A stretch of DNA of 64,000 nt from an uncultured Bacteroides sp. Lineage in GTDB: Bacteria; Bacteroidota; Bacteroidia; Bacteroidales; Bacteroidaceae. The DNA lies in contig CASENE010000058.1 in NCBI GenBank assembly GCA_949289265.1, positions 1 through 64,000 of the forward strand, given 5' to 3'. The position numbers were made by a program, and so were the translations under genes. The stretch's first letter is position 1, and each line of letters starts with the position of its first letter. The notes beneath the pieces were generated by a model that had not been told where the DNA came from, ran no database searches, and saw only the letters and a program-made list of their open reading frames with translations. Below are positions 1 to 8,795 of this stretch, piece by piece.

Positions 1-98
<98 letters not shown>

Positions 99-106
99 TT
101 CCTTGG

Positions 107-146
107 AATCCCTTCTTCAGCTTCGCTGGGGAAGGGATTATTGTTT
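107..146 (+). terminator. Terminator after the rRNA operon
   Basis: AATCCCTTC at 107-115 pairs with GAAGGGATT at 131-139, and a short T-rich stretch follows. It sits just past the 5S gene and before the hisS promoter. Confidence 0.7.
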
Positions 147-193
147 TCGGGAAGGATGACTTGCAAAGTTAAGGGATTTTCCGAAAAATCCCG

Positions 194-201
194 TACCTTT
201 G
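194..201 (+). promoter_or_regulatory. Bacteroidetes -7 box of hisS
   Basis: TACCTTTG matches TAnnTTTG. It lies 29 nt before the hisS ATG. No clear TTTG -33 element is visible at the best spacing. Confidence 0.6.
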
Positions 202-230
202 TCCCGGATTAGACTAACATTGATACGATT

Positions 231-1595
231 ATGGCAGCAAAACCTTGTATTCCCAAAGGAACGCGCGACTTTTCGCCTGTGGAGATGGCGAAGCGCAACT
301 ATATATTCGATACCATCCGCAGCGTTTATCATCTCTATGGTTTCCAGCAGATAGAGACGCCCGCCATGGAGATGCTGCCCACTCTGATGGGCAAGTATGG
401 CGAAGAGGGCGACAAGCTCTTGTTCAAGATTCAAAATTCGGGTGATTACTTTTCCGGTCTGACCGACGAGGAACTTCTCAGCCGCAACGCTCCGAAGTTG
501 GCCTGCAAGTTCTGCGAGAAGGGCTTGCGTTACGACCTCACTGTGCCCTTTGCCAGGTATGTGGTGATGCACCGGGACGAATTGACTTTCCCTTTCAAAC
601 GTTATCAGATACAGCCCGTATGGCGGGCCGACCGTCCGCAGAAGGGGCGCTATCGTGAGTTCTACCAGTGCGATGCCGATGTGGTGGGCAGCGACTCGCT
701 GCTGAACGAGGTAGAACTGATGCAGATAGTCGACACGGTGTTCTCCCGCTTCGGCATACGTGTCTGCATCAAGATAAACAATCGTAAGATTCTGACGGGC
801 ATGGCTGAGATTATCGGCGAGGCAGACAAGATCGTAGACATCACCGTGGCCATCGACAAGCTGGATAAAATCGGCTTGGACAACGTGAATGCCGAGCTGC
901 GCGAGAAAGGCATCTCCGAAGAGGCTATTGCCAAGCTGCAGCCCATCATCCTGTTGAGTGGCGCGAACGCCGAGAAGTTGGAGACGCTGAAGCTGGTGCT
1001 GGCCACGAGCGAGACGGGGCTGAAGGGCGTGGAGGAAACAGCTTTTATCCTCGGTACCCTCGAAGGCTTGGGATTGAAGAACGAAGTGGAGCTGGACCTG
1101 ACCTTGGCCCGCGGCTTGAACTATTACACCGGTGCTATCTTCGAGGTGAAGGCTCTGGACGTGCAGATTGGCAGCATCACGGGCGGTGGCCGCTATGACA
1201 ACCTGACGGGTGTCTTCGGCATGCCGGGCGTGAGTGGAGTGGGCATCTCCTTCGGTGCCGACCGCATTTTCGATGTGCTGAATCAACTCGACCTCTATCC
1301 CAAGGAGGCGGTGAAGGGCACGCAACTGCTCTTCATCAACTTCGGACAGTGTGAGGCGGCTTTCTGCCTGTCCATCCTGGCCAAGGCACGTGCGGCAGGC
1401 ATCCGGGCCGAAATCTATCCGGACAACAGCAAAATGAAGAAGCAGATGAGCTATGCCAACGCCAAGGGCATTCCCTTTGTGGCCCTGGTGGGCGAGAACG
1501 AGCTGAACGAGGGCAAGGTGACGCTGAAAGACATGGCCACGGGCGAGCAACGGCTGCTGACGCCGGACGAGCTGGTGGAGACGCTGTCGCGTTAA
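231..1595 (+). CDS. hisS: Histidyl-tRNA synthetase
   Basis: Class II aminoacyl-tRNA synthetase of 454 aa that charges tRNA-His in the cytoplasm. The N-terminus has PKGTRDF. Motif 2 is visible as [17 protein letters not shown], the histidine-binding loop as [14 protein letters not shown], and motif 3 around GGGRYDNL. The C-terminal 90 or so residues are the HGTP anticodon-binding domain. Length fits the family. The gene has its own promoter and is followed by a strong hairpin, so it is probably monocistronic. It lies next to an rRNA operon, which fits a growth-linked gene. Confidence 0.97.
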   Translation: MAAKPCIPKGTRDFSPVEMAKRNYIFDTIRSVYHLYGFQQIETPAMEMLPTLMGKYGEEGDKLLFKIQNSGDYFSGLTDEELLSRNAPKLACKFCEKGLRYDLTVPFARYVVMHRDELTFPFKRYQIQPVWRADRPQKGRYREFYQCDADVVGSDSLLNEVELMQIVDTVFSRFGIRVCIKINNRKILTGMAEIIGEADKIVDITVAIDKLDKIGLDNVNAELREKGISEEAIAKLQPIILLSGANAEKLETLKLVLATSETGLKGVEETAFILGTLEGLGLKNEVELDLTLARGLNYYTGAIFEVKALDVQIGSITGGGRYDNLTGVFGMPGVSGVGISFGADRIFDVLNQLDLYPKEAVKGTQLLFINFGQCEAAFCLSILAKARAAGIRAEIYPDNSKMKKQMSYANAKGIPFVALVGENELNEGKVTLKDMATGEQRLLTPDELVETLSR

Positions 1596-1627
1596 AATAG
1601 CCGCTATTTTCTGAAAAAATACCCATA

Positions 1628-1657
1628 AAAGGAGACCGTTGCGTCTCCTTTTTTTCT
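1628..1657 (+). terminator. Intrinsic terminator of hisS
   Basis: AAAGGAGAC pairs with GTCTCCTTT across a short loop and runs into a stretch of seven or more T. A textbook rho-independent terminator. Confidence 0.9.
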
Positions 1658-1700
1658 ATATTTGTAACGGCGGTGTAAGGACTTCGTAATCTTGCGGCGC

Positions 1701-1708
1701 TACCTTTG
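1701..1708 (+). promoter_or_regulatory. -7 box for the small membrane peptide / EFR1 operon
   Basis: TACCTTTG matches TAnnTTTG and lies 29 nt before the ATG at 1737. The -33 element is not obvious. Confidence 0.55.
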
Positions 1709-1736
1709 CAGTGACCATTAAAGAAAGGAGGTAAGT

Positions 1737-1892
1737 ATGGTATCCATCCAGTACAATCAGAATCTGCATAATGCTATCATCGGCATCGTGATGCTTGTCA
1801 TTGCCATCCTGTTCATTCTCTATATGGGGGACTCGATGCTGGACTCTACGCGCGAGTTCCGTAACAGCTATATTCAATACCTGTTCAAATGA
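1737..1892 (+). CDS. Small single-pass membrane protein coupled to the EFR1 ferredoxin
   Basis: A 51-aa ORF of unknown function. It has a strong ribosome-binding site (AAAGGAGG at about 1725-1732), which is unusual in this genome. A polar N-terminus is followed by one hydrophobic segment, roughly residues 13-29 (IIGIVMLVIAILFILYM), and a charged C-terminal tail. Its TGA overlaps the ATG of the next gene in an ATGA arrangement, so the two are probably translated together. It could tether or assist the ferredoxin at the membrane, but that is inference from position only. Confidence 0.7.
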   Translation: MVSIQYNQNLHNAIIGIVMLVIAILFILYMGDSMLDSTREFRNSYIQYLFK

Positions 1893-2629
1893 TATGTTAT
1901 TTCAGTGCGACGGGCAACTCCCGTTGGGTGGCGCAACAGTTGGCGGACCTGACGGGTGACGCGCTGTGCGACATGGCCGCCTGCCTGAAAGAGGGATGCC
2001 TGCCCGCCTTGCCGGAAGACACGGAGCGGGTGGGCCTTGTTTTTCCCGTCCATTCGTGGTATGTGCCTGCGCCCGTCCTCCGCTTCCTCACCCGCTTGTC
2101 CGTCCCCGCTTCGGCCTATCGTTATGCCGTATGCACCTGTGGCGACGACGTGGGCAAGGGGATGAGCCGCCTGGCCGAGCATTTTCCGTTGGATGCTGCC
2201 TGGTCTGTGCAGATGCCCAATACCTACGTGCCGATGTTCAACCTGGACGCTCCCGGATTGGCGCGGCAGAAGTTGGAAGAAGCCCGTGCGCGCCTGCCTC
2301 GCCTGGCCGAGTCCATCCGGAAGAAGGAACACGCATGGGAGGTGTGCGAGGGCGGTTGCCCGTGGCTGAAGACCTACGTTGTCCAGCCTCTTTTTACACA
2401 TTGTTATATAGGTACGCGCGCCTTTCGGGCCGATGACGCCTGCATCTCCTGCGGTTTGTGCGAGAAGAACTGCCCCGTGTCCGCCATCCACCTGGCAGAG
2501 GGACGCCCGGTGTGGAGCAAGGCCTGTATCCATTGCATGGCGTGTCTGCACGGTTGCCCTGCCAAGGCCATCCAATACGGCAAGGGGACGCGGAAGAAGG
2601 GGCAATACCGGCTGGAAGACTATTTGTAG
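1889..2629 (+). CDS. EFR1-type flavodoxin/ferredoxin fusion protein
   Basis: A 246-aa redox protein. The N-terminus (MICYFSATGNSRWVA) is a flavodoxin-like FMN-binding loop. The C-terminal 60 or so residues carry two [4Fe-4S] cluster motifs, CISCGLCEKNCP and CIHCMACLHGCP. This is the architecture of the EFR1 ferredoxin family. A role in low-potential electron transfer is expected, but the partner is unknown. The start overlaps the stop of the small membrane peptide (ATGA). No terminator is seen before the convergent gene at 2666. Confidence 0.88.
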   Translation: MICYFSATGNSRWVAQQLADLTGDALCDMAACLKEGCLPALPEDTERVGLVFPVHSWYVPAPVLRFLTRLSVPASAYRYAVCTCGDDVGKGMSRLAEHFPLDAAWSVQMPNTYVPMFNLDAPGLARQKLEEARARLPRLAESIRKKEHAWEVCEGGCPWLKTYVVQPLFTHCYIGTRAFRADDACISCGLCEKNCPVSAIHLAEGRPVWSKACIHCMACLHGCPAKAIQYGKGTRKKGQYRLEDYL

Positions 2630-2665
2630 GGTGTCTCCTCCCTACGTGACTACCGTTCCGGACAC

Positions 2666-3865
2666 TTATTTGTCTATCCACACCTCGTTGGGGATTCCCG
2701 TCTCAAACCCTTGGACAATGGCCTCGGCGTCCGCGTAATCCAGCGAATTGTAGATAGAGTCCAGCTTTTCGTGCGGGAGGTTGCGGCAGAAAAGCGTGTC
2801 TTTCTCCCAGCCGTTGGCCCGGAACAAGGCGTCCAGCGAGTCCCGTTTCTCTTGTATCAGCAGTCGGTATAGTTTCTTCAGGTCGTAGGGCCGCATTGTG
2901 GCGATCTCGAAGTTGCCGCTCTCTATCCGCATGTTGACTTGCGGGGAGGAGAGGATGGAGTCGTTGAACACAAACCCTATGCGCGTGCCGACGGCTTGTT
3001 CGGTCGAGTCGGCCCAGGCCTGCCTTTTGCGCTCGCTCATGTTCCCCAGGAGGCGTGTCCGGCCAAAGGCATCCGTGTCCAGCCGTAAATCCTTCAGCTC
3101 TTTCACGGTGACAATGGGGCGGAGGGCGATGCCGTCGGCGGCGTTGTCGACAAGGCGGTACCAGCCGTTCTCGCGGTGCACGCGTGCCGCCAGCTCGAAT
3201 TCCGCCATCATCGTTTCCTCCTGCCCGTTCATCTCCACTTCTTTGAAGAAGCGGTACCGCCCCGGCCGGTTCACGTTGACTTCGGGGTAAAGGTTGGCGG
3301 ATAAAATGGTCTTCCCGCCGGGGGAGAGGTCTATCAGGAGCGAGGTGAAAAAGCGGTCGGTGGGCAGGTAGTACCATTGGCCGTCCCGCTCGTAGGCCAG
3401 GCTGTAGGCGGAACCGTAGGAAATGGTATCCGTGCTTTGATTGTGCAAGATGAAATGCGCCGTGCGGTCGGCGGTGGAAAAGGCAGCCTGTTGCGGCGCC
3501 AGATGCACGCCGCCTATCCGGGCCGTGCCCTCCAGCGGGCAGGGCTCTTGTCCGTCGGGGCCGTCGAACGCCAATACCGGCGAGTCCATCACATGTTGCC
3601 GGAACCTTTTTTGCCACTCCGGGCTGTTGCGCAGCAAAGCCACCCGGATGCTGTCTCCTTCTCTTCCGTTGCCAAAGGCGTTGATGTACAGGGCGGTGTC
3701 GGTAGTGGCAGCCAGGCGCGCGCGCATCTCGTCCAGCAGGGCGCTCAACTTTTCTTTCCCGGCGTCGGTGCCGGTGGTTTCCCGGGCGGGAGACTGCTGC
3801 CGTTTGCCGGTGCAGCCCGCAGCCGCCAGGCACGACAAGAGGGTGAGGAGGATGAGAATCTTCAT
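2666..3865 (-). CDS. Lipoprotein with Ig-like and SecDF-P1-like domains
   Basis: A 399-aa predicted lipoprotein. The signal peptide MKILILLTLLSCLAAAGC ends in a lipobox with Cys18. Residues of about 125-220 look like a bacterial Ig-like domain (FILHNQSTDTISYGSAYSLA, then a proline/glycine-rich RPGRYRFFKEV strand). Residues of about 245-330 resemble the SecDF P1 head (GTRIGFVFNDSILSSPQVNMRI), a fold normally found inside SecD/SecF. Both domain calls are by eye. The C-terminus is charged and helical. A possible -7 box at 4083-4090 would give a leader of about 210 nt that includes a 22-nt repeat array. Function unknown. Confidence 0.75.
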   Translation of the reverse strand: MKILILLTLLSCLAAAGCTGKRQQSPARETTGTDAGKEKLSALLDEMRARLAATTDTALYINAFGNGREGDSIRVALLRNSPEWQKRFRQHVMDSPVLAFDGPDGQEPCPLEGTARIGGVHLAPQQAAFSTADRTAHFILHNQSTDTISYGSAYSLAYERDGQWYYLPTDRFFTSLLIDLSPGGKTILSANLYPEVNVNRPGRYRFFKEVEMNGQEETMMAEFELAARVHRENGWYRLVDNAADGIALRPIVTVKELKDLRLDTDAFGRTRLLGNMSERKRQAWADSTEQAVGTRIGFVFNDSILSSPQVNMRIESGNFEIATMRPYDLKKLYRLLIQEKRDSLDALFRANGWEKDTLFCRNLPHEKLDSIYNSLDYADAEAIVQGFETGIPNEVWIDK

Positions 3866-3954
3866 GGCGGTATGTATATGTGGCCGGATGCCGTGCGCCC
3901 CTGTCGTCCAGCCGGACTTGGAGCCTCGGCAAACAGCCTGTCAGTCAGCGTTTA

Positions 3955-4042
3955 GTGGCGTAGTAGTCCCCGCTTGCTGGAGATAGAGTCCCCGGTCGCT
4001 GGAGATAGAGTGCCCGGTCGCTGGCGTTCTAATCCCCGGTCG
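3955..4042 (+). repeat. Family A tandem array, copy 1 (four 22-nt units)
   Basis: Four contiguous 22-nt units start at 3955, 3977, 3999 and 4021. Each contains CTGG or GTGG, then about eight variable A/T-rich bases, then a CCCC-GGTCG-like end. The array is led in by TCAGCGTTTAGTGG and ends in a GGCGGCCTT-like tail. The same structure recurs at 24130, 31863, 39593, 49155 and 53471. Confidence 0.9.
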
Positions 4043-4082
4043 GGCGGCCTTGGATTGCCGGCCGGGCCGTGTTTACATCGCT

Positions 4083-4090
4083 CAAAGTTA
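4083..4090 (-). promoter_or_regulatory. Possible -7 box for the lipoprotein gene
   Basis: CAAAGTTA on the plus strand reads TAACTTTG on the minus strand, matching TAnnTTTG. It is 218 nt upstream of the lipoprotein start, with the repeat array in between. Confidence 0.4.
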
Positions 4091-4123
4091 GGAAAAAGCA
4101 GTGGAAGGAACGAAAGAATTTCT

Positions 4124-4131
4124 TATTTTTG
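4124..4131 (+). promoter_or_regulatory. -7 box for the AICAR transformylase gene
   Basis: TATTTTTG matches TAnnTTTG and lies 27 nt before the ATG at 4159. Confidence 0.6.
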
Positions 4132-4158
4132 CAAGAAAATCATTAGCAGAAGAGAACT

Positions 4159-5337
4159 ATGGCAAAAGAATTAGCATTGAAGTATGGCTGCAACCCCAAT
4201 CAGAAGCCGGCCCGCATCTATATGCAGGAGGGGGAACTGCCCATTGAGGTACTGAACGGCCGTCCCGGTTACATCAACTTCCTGGACGCGCTGAACGGAT
4301 GGCAGCTGGTGAAGGAACTGAAGGAGGCCACGGGCATGCCGGCGGCCACGTCGTTTAAACACGTCAGCCCGGCGGGCGCAGCCATCGGCCTGCCCTTGGA
4401 CGACACGCTGAAGCGCATTTACTTTACGGACGACCTGCCCCTCACGCCCCTGGCCTGTGCCTATGTGCGCGCCCGCGGGGCCGACCGCATGTCCAGCTAC
4501 GGCGACTTCATTGCCCTGAGCGACGTGTGCGATGCCGAGACGGCGGCCTTCATCCACAAGGAGGTGTCCGACGGCGTCATTGCCCCGGGATATACGGCCG
4601 AGGCGCTGGAAATCCTGAAATCGAAGCGCAAGGGCACGTATAACGTCATCCGCATAGACCCGTCCTACCGCCCCGCGCCCATCGAGCACAAGGACGTGTT
4701 CGGCATCACTTTCGAGCAGGGGCGCAACGAAATCAAGCTCTGCGGCGACGACCTCTTTGCCAACATTCCCACGCAGAACAAGGACTTTCCCGCCGAGGCG
4801 CGCCGCGACCTGATGATTGCCCTCATCACGCTGAAATACACGCAGTCCAATTCCGTGTGCTACGTCAAGGACGGCCAAGCCATCGGCATCGGCGCCGGAC
4901 AGCAGAGCCGCATCCACTGCACGCGCCTGGCCGGCAACAAGGCTGACATCTGGTACCTGCGCCAGCACCCGAAGGTGCTCAACCTGCCATGGGTGGAGAA
5001 GATTCGCCGGGCCGACCGCGACAATACCATCGACGTCTACATCAGCGACGACCACGACGACGTCTTGGCCGAAGGCACGTGGCAGCAGTTCTTCACCCGC
5101 AAGCCCGAAGTGCTGACCCGCGAGGAGAAGCGCGAATGGCTGCAGGGACTGAAGGGCGTCGCGCTGGGTTCGGATGCCTTTTTCCCCTTCGGCGACAACA
5201 TCGAGCGGGCGCATAAGAGCGGCGTGCAATACATCGCCCAGGCCGGCGGCTCGGTGCGCGACGACCATGTCATTGCCACCTGCGACAAATACGGCATCGC
5301 CATGGCGTTTACGGGCATCCGCCTGTTCCATCATTGA
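4159..5337 (+). CDS. Stand-alone phosphoribosylaminoimidazolecarboxamide formyltransferase
   Basis: A 392-aa homologue of the AICAR transformylase half of PurH. The substrate-binding motif FKHVSPAGAAIG and the C-terminal QAGGSVRDDHVIATCDKYGIAMAFTG are present. The N-terminal MGS-like IMP cyclohydrolase domain of bifunctional PurH is absent, so the protein would formylate AICAR but not close the ring. This stand-alone form is known in other bacteria. Whether a full PurH exists elsewhere cannot be seen. It has its own promoter and a bidirectional terminator. Confidence 0.9.
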   Translation: MAKELALKYGCNPNQKPARIYMQEGELPIEVLNGRPGYINFLDALNGWQLVKELKEATGMPAATSFKHVSPAGAAIGLPLDDTLKRIYFTDDLPLTPLACAYVRARGADRMSSYGDFIALSDVCDAETAAFIHKEVSDGVIAPGYTAEALEILKSKRKGTYNVIRIDPSYRPAPIEHKDVFGITFEQGRNEIKLCGDDLFANIPTQNKDFPAEARRDLMIALITLKYTQSNSVCYVKDGQAIGIGAGQQSRIHCTRLAGNKADIWYLRQHPKVLNLPWVEKIRRADRDNTIDVYISDDHDDVLAEGTWQQFFTRKPEVLTREEKREWLQGLKGVALGSDAFFPFGDNIERAHKSGVQYIAQAGGSVRDDHVIATCDKYGIAMAFTGIRLFHH

Positions 5338-5397
5338 TGCGGGCCCTTGCCTTGCGGACAGGCCAGCGCCGGCGTTGCGGCCTGCCGGGAGGCGATC

Positions 5398-5441
5398 ATA
5401 AAACGAGAGAGCGTCCTTTGGGGGACGCTCTCTCGTTTTAT
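5398..5441. terminator. Bidirectional terminator between convergent genes
   Basis: AAACGAGAGAGCGTCC pairs almost perfectly with GGACGCTCTCTCGTTT across a short loop, with T runs on either strand. It serves the plus-strand gene ending at 5337 and the minus-strand gene ending at 5463. Confidence 0.92.
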
Positions 5442-5462
5442 CTGGGTTGCAAAGGCGGTTGC

Positions 5463-7322
5463 TTACGCTTGTTTCTCGCTGTTGATGCTCTCGTCCAGCA
5501 CCTTGATTTTCTCTTTCATCAGCTCGATGTCCGCTTTCAGTTTCTCTACCTTCCGGTTCAGTTCGTTCAGCAGGCTGTTGCCCTTCTTCGACGAAGCGTT
5601 GAGGAAGCCCAGGTTGTTCTCGTACGTCTGCAGTTCGCTTTTCATGTTCTCGCAGATGCGTACCAGTTTTTCGCGTTCGCGATACAGTTGCGGGTTGCCG
5701 CCCTCCTGCAGCATGCTGATAGACGACTTGAAACTGCTCAGCTTCTTGTTCGAGGCACTGATGTTGAAGCGTTCAAACAGCTTGTCCACCACTTGATGGT
5801 ATTGCTTGTATATCTTGTCCTTCTCCTTCAAGGGTACGTGTCCGATGTTGTTCCATTCCTTCATCAGCTCGCGCACTTTCTGCGTGGCCTCTTCCGTGTC
5901 AGCGTTCTCGTCGATGGCTGCCAGTTGTCCGATGATGGCTTTCTTCTTTTCCAGATTTTCTTGCTCCTGGCCTCGCTGGGCCGACTGTGCCTGGTTGCGT
6001 TGCTCGAAGAAGTAGTCGCAGGCTGTGATGAAGCGTTTCCATACCTCGTTGGAGTGCCGCTTGTTCACCGGGCCTATGGTTTTCCACTCTTTCTGCAGTT
6101 TGGTCAGTTCCTCGGCCGTGGCTTTCCAGTCGGTGCTGTCCTTCAGTGCTTCCGCCTTCTCGCACAAGGCCCGTTTCTTCTCCAGGTTGACGTTCATGTT
6201 CTCCTTCATGGCCTTGAAAAACTCGTTGCGCTTGCGGAAAAATTCGTCGCAGGCCTTGTGGAAGCGTTCGTATATCTGCACGTTCATCTTCTGCGGGGCA
6301 TAGCCGATGGTTTTCCATTTGGCCTGCAGGGCGATGACTTCCTGTGCCTTCTCTTCCCACTGCATGGGCGTGGTAAGGCCGCTGCAGTCTATGGCTTCCA
6401 CGATTTCGCAGATGACCGTCTTCTGGTCCAGATTGTTGCGTTCCCTTTCCTTTAAGGCCTCGAAGTGTTGCTGGTGGCGTTTGTGCACGGCGGTAGAAGC
6501 GGCGCGGAAGCGGGCCCAGATTTCGTCCCGCTGCTCTTTGGCCACGGGGCCTGTGTCGCGGAACTCTTCGTTCAGCTTCTGCCATTGGTGGAAGGCCGAT
6601 ACCACGTCCGGTTCTTCGGCCAGCTTTTCGGCGGCTTCGCACAGGCGTAGTTTGATTTCCAGGTTTTTCTTGAAGTCGTATTCGCGGAACTCGTTGTTCA
6701 GCTTCAGCAGGTCGTAGAACTTCTCCACATACAACTGGTAGTTCTTCCATAGCTCGTTGACCTTGTTGGCAGGCACGAGGGTGACCTCGTTCCACTGCTG
6801 CTGCAACTTCTTGAATTCGGTGTAGTTCTTGTTGGGGTCGTCAGGCGATTCCACCAGGTCTTTCAGCTCTTCGATGATGGAGAGCTTCACCTGCAGGTTC
6901 ATTTCCTTTTGCTTTTCCAGCTCGGCGGCCAGTTCGCTTCTCTTTTCTTTGATGACGGACATGATCTTTTTGAAATCCTCTTCCGCCGGGTCGGGCGTGG
7001 GGACAAAGTCGTCGGCTGCGCCTCCGTTTTCGACGAACTGCTTCAGGGCAGCTTCCTGTTCGGCGTTGTGCTGTTTGTAGAACGCTTGTTTCAGGCTGTC
7101 TATTTCGGCCCTGGTGATGTTTTCCGCATGGTCTGCCAACGTCTGCAGGCGGGCCAGGATTTCGTCTTTGCTCAGTCTTGGCGCAGGCTGTTCTTGGGGC
7201 TGTTCGTCTGTAGTCGCTTCAGCGGGAGCCTCCGTCACAGCCGGTTCGGGCGCTTCCGCACATTTCTTTTCTTCTAATTCCGCCGGCATTTCGGGGAGAT
7301 TAGTGTCATGAGTGTCCGTCAT
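5463..7322 (-). CDS. DUF349 repeat protein
   Basis: A 619-aa cytoplasmic protein with no signal peptide. The first 75 residues are acidic, Pro/Ala/Glu-rich and probably disordered. The rest is almost entirely helical and carries at least four DUF349 repeats, recognised by W..IG or W..V plus a downstream F/W-rich helix (WKTIGYAPQKMNVQIYERF, WKTIGPVNKRHSNEVWKRF, WNNIGHVPLKEKDKIY). The last 90 residues look like a coiled coil. The biochemical role of DUF349 proteins is not settled. The gene lies downstream of mgtE on the same strand with a 123-nt gap. Confidence 0.9.
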   Translation of the reverse strand: MTDTHDTNLPEMPAELEEKKCAEAPEPAVTEAPAEATTDEQPQEQPAPRLSKDEILARLQTLADHAENITRAEIDSLKQAFYKQHNAEQEAALKQFVENGGAADDFVPTPDPAEEDFKKIMSVIKEKRSELAAELEKQKEMNLQVKLSIIEELKDLVESPDDPNKNYTEFKKLQQQWNEVTLVPANKVNELWKNYQLYVEKFYDLLKLNNEFREYDFKKNLEIKLRLCEAAEKLAEEPDVVSAFHQWQKLNEEFRDTGPVAKEQRDEIWARFRAASTAVHKRHQQHFEALKERERNNLDQKTVICEIVEAIDCSGLTTPMQWEEKAQEVIALQAKWKTIGYAPQKMNVQIYERFHKACDEFFRKRNEFFKAMKENMNVNLEKKRALCEKAEALKDSTDWKATAEELTKLQKEWKTIGPVNKRHSNEVWKRFITACDYFFEQRNQAQSAQRGQEQENLEKKKAIIGQLAAIDENADTEEATQKVRELMKEWNNIGHVPLKEKDKIYKQYHQVVDKLFERFNISASNKKLSSFKSSISMLQEGGNPQLYREREKLVRICENMKSELQTYENNLGFLNASSKKGNSLLNELNRKVEKLKADIELMKEKIKVLDESINSEKQA

Positions 7323-7340
7323 TGTATTTACTTTATTTTA

Positions 7341-7358
7341 AGGCGGGAAATCCCGCTT
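7341..7358 (-). terminator. Weak hairpin between mgtE and the DUF349 gene
   Basis: GCGGG AAAT CCCGC is a small palindrome. On the minus strand it is followed by TTAAAATAAAG. It could end mgtE transcription or act as an intercistronic hairpin. Confidence 0.4.
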
Positions 7359-7445
7359 GTATAACATCAGGTTACAAATTAATAAAATAAAAATGATTCA
7401 TGCCTACTTTTTGGCCTACTTTTTTCACTTTGCTTGCAATATTCC

Positions 7446-8792
7446 TCAAGAGAGCAGCACGGTGATGCCCATGTACAGCATCATGCCGATGATGTCGTTG
7501 GTGATGGATATGAAAGGGCCTGTGGCAATGGCCGGGTCTACTTTCAGTTTTTCCAGCGTCATGGGCACCAGTGTGCCGAAAATGGAGGCGAACATCACCA
7601 CGGCAAACAGGCTGATGGAGACCGAATAGGTGACCGTGGCTGCCGAACCGAAGCGGACAAAGTTGTAGATATACACCAGCAGCGAGATGATGGTGGCGTT
7701 GATGGAGGCCACCATGGCCTCTTTGGCCACCTGCTTCAGCGTGTCCTTGGCGTTGAGCGAACTGTTGGCCAGGCCCTGCACGATGATGGCCGACGACTGC
7801 GTGCCCACGTTTCCGCCCGTGCCGCCGATGAGGGGGATGTAGAGCGCCATCTCCGGATGGGCGGCAAAGGTACTGTCGAAGTTGCCCAGAATCATGGAGT
7901 TGCCTATGCCGCCCAGCATGCCGATGAGCAGCCAGGGCAGGCGGGCCGACGTCTGGCGCACCAGGTTGTCGTCCGTCTCCACGTCTTGCGACAGACCGGA
8001 GGCCAACTGGTAGTCGCGTTCCGACTGTTCGCGCACCTCGTCCATCACATCGTCTACGGTGATTTGCCCTACCAGGCGTCCGATGCTGTCCACCACGGGC
8101 ACCGCCACGAGGTCATACTTTTCGATGGTCTGCACCACCTCGTCAATGGGCGTATCGACGTGTACGGAGATGGGATCTTTCTTCATCACGTGCTTTACCT
8201 TCGACACCGAGGGCGAGGTTATCATCTTCTTCAGCGGGAAGACGCCCTGCAGGCGGTCTTCGTCGTCGATGACATATACATAATATATCTCGTCCAGGTC
8301 TTCGGCCTGCTGGCGCATCTCCTTCAGGCACTCGGGCATACTCCAGTTCTCGTTGACGGTCACCATTTCCGTGCCCATCAGTCCGCCGGCCGTGTCTTCG
8401 TCATACTTCAGCAGGTCTACGATGTCGCCCGCCTGCTCGATGTCTCCGATGTGCGACAATACTTCTTCCTGCTTGTCTTCGTCCAGGTCGCGCATCAGTT
8501 CCACGGCATCGTCCGTGTCCATGTAGTCCACGAACCGCTTGGCAATGGTTTCGGAGGGCAGCGCGTCCAGCAACTCCTTGCGCATGTCCTCGTCCATCTC
8601 CACCAATACGTCGGCTGCCGTCTCGTTGTCCAGCAGCCGATAGACGAAGCGGGCCTCCTCCAGGTCCAGCTCGTTGCACAGTTCGGCGATGTCGGCAGGA
8701 TGCAGGTCGGTGAGCAGTTCTTTCACGCTGGCGGCATCCTTCTGCTCAATAAGGCCTTTCACCTTCTCAATGTATTCTTCGTCCATTTCCAT
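7446..8792 (-). CDS. mgtE: MgtE family magnesium transporter
   Basis: A 448-aa inner-membrane Mg2+ channel. In order it has an acidic MgtE N-domain (about 1-130, with repeated LLEDE-like helices), two CBS domains (about 130-255, with KKDPISVHVDTPIDEVV), a plug helix and five membrane segments in the last 170 residues. The channel motif GGTGGNVGTQSS is present. The ATG is 3 nt after the rsmA stop, so the two are an operon. In the family, the cytosolic domains close the pore when Mg2+ is high. Confidence 0.95.
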   Translation of the reverse strand: MEMDEEYIEKVKGLIEQKDAASVKELLTDLHPADIAELCNELDLEEARFVYRLLDNETAADVLVEMDEDMRKELLDALPSETIAKRFVDYMDTDDAVELMRDLDEDKQEEVLSHIGDIEQAGDIVDLLKYDEDTAGGLMGTEMVTVNENWSMPECLKEMRQQAEDLDEIYYVYVIDDEDRLQGVFPLKKMITSPSVSKVKHVMKKDPISVHVDTPIDEVVQTIEKYDLVAVPVVDSIGRLVGQITVDDVMDEVREQSERDYQLASGLSQDVETDDNLVRQTSARLPWLLIGMLGGIGNSMILGNFDSTFAAHPEMALYIPLIGGTGGNVGTQSSAIIVQGLANSSLNAKDTLKQVAKEAMVASINATIISLLVYIYNFVRFGSAATVTYSVSISLFAVVMFASIFGTLVPMTLEKLKVDPAIATGPFISITNDIIGMMLYMGITVLLS

Positions 8793-8795
8793 AGG

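Noticed and set aside
5334..6455. 373-codon plus-strand frame opposite the DUF349 gene
   Set aside because: It is a Phe/Leu/Val-rich shadow of a Lys/Glu-rich helical protein and crosses the bidirectional terminator.
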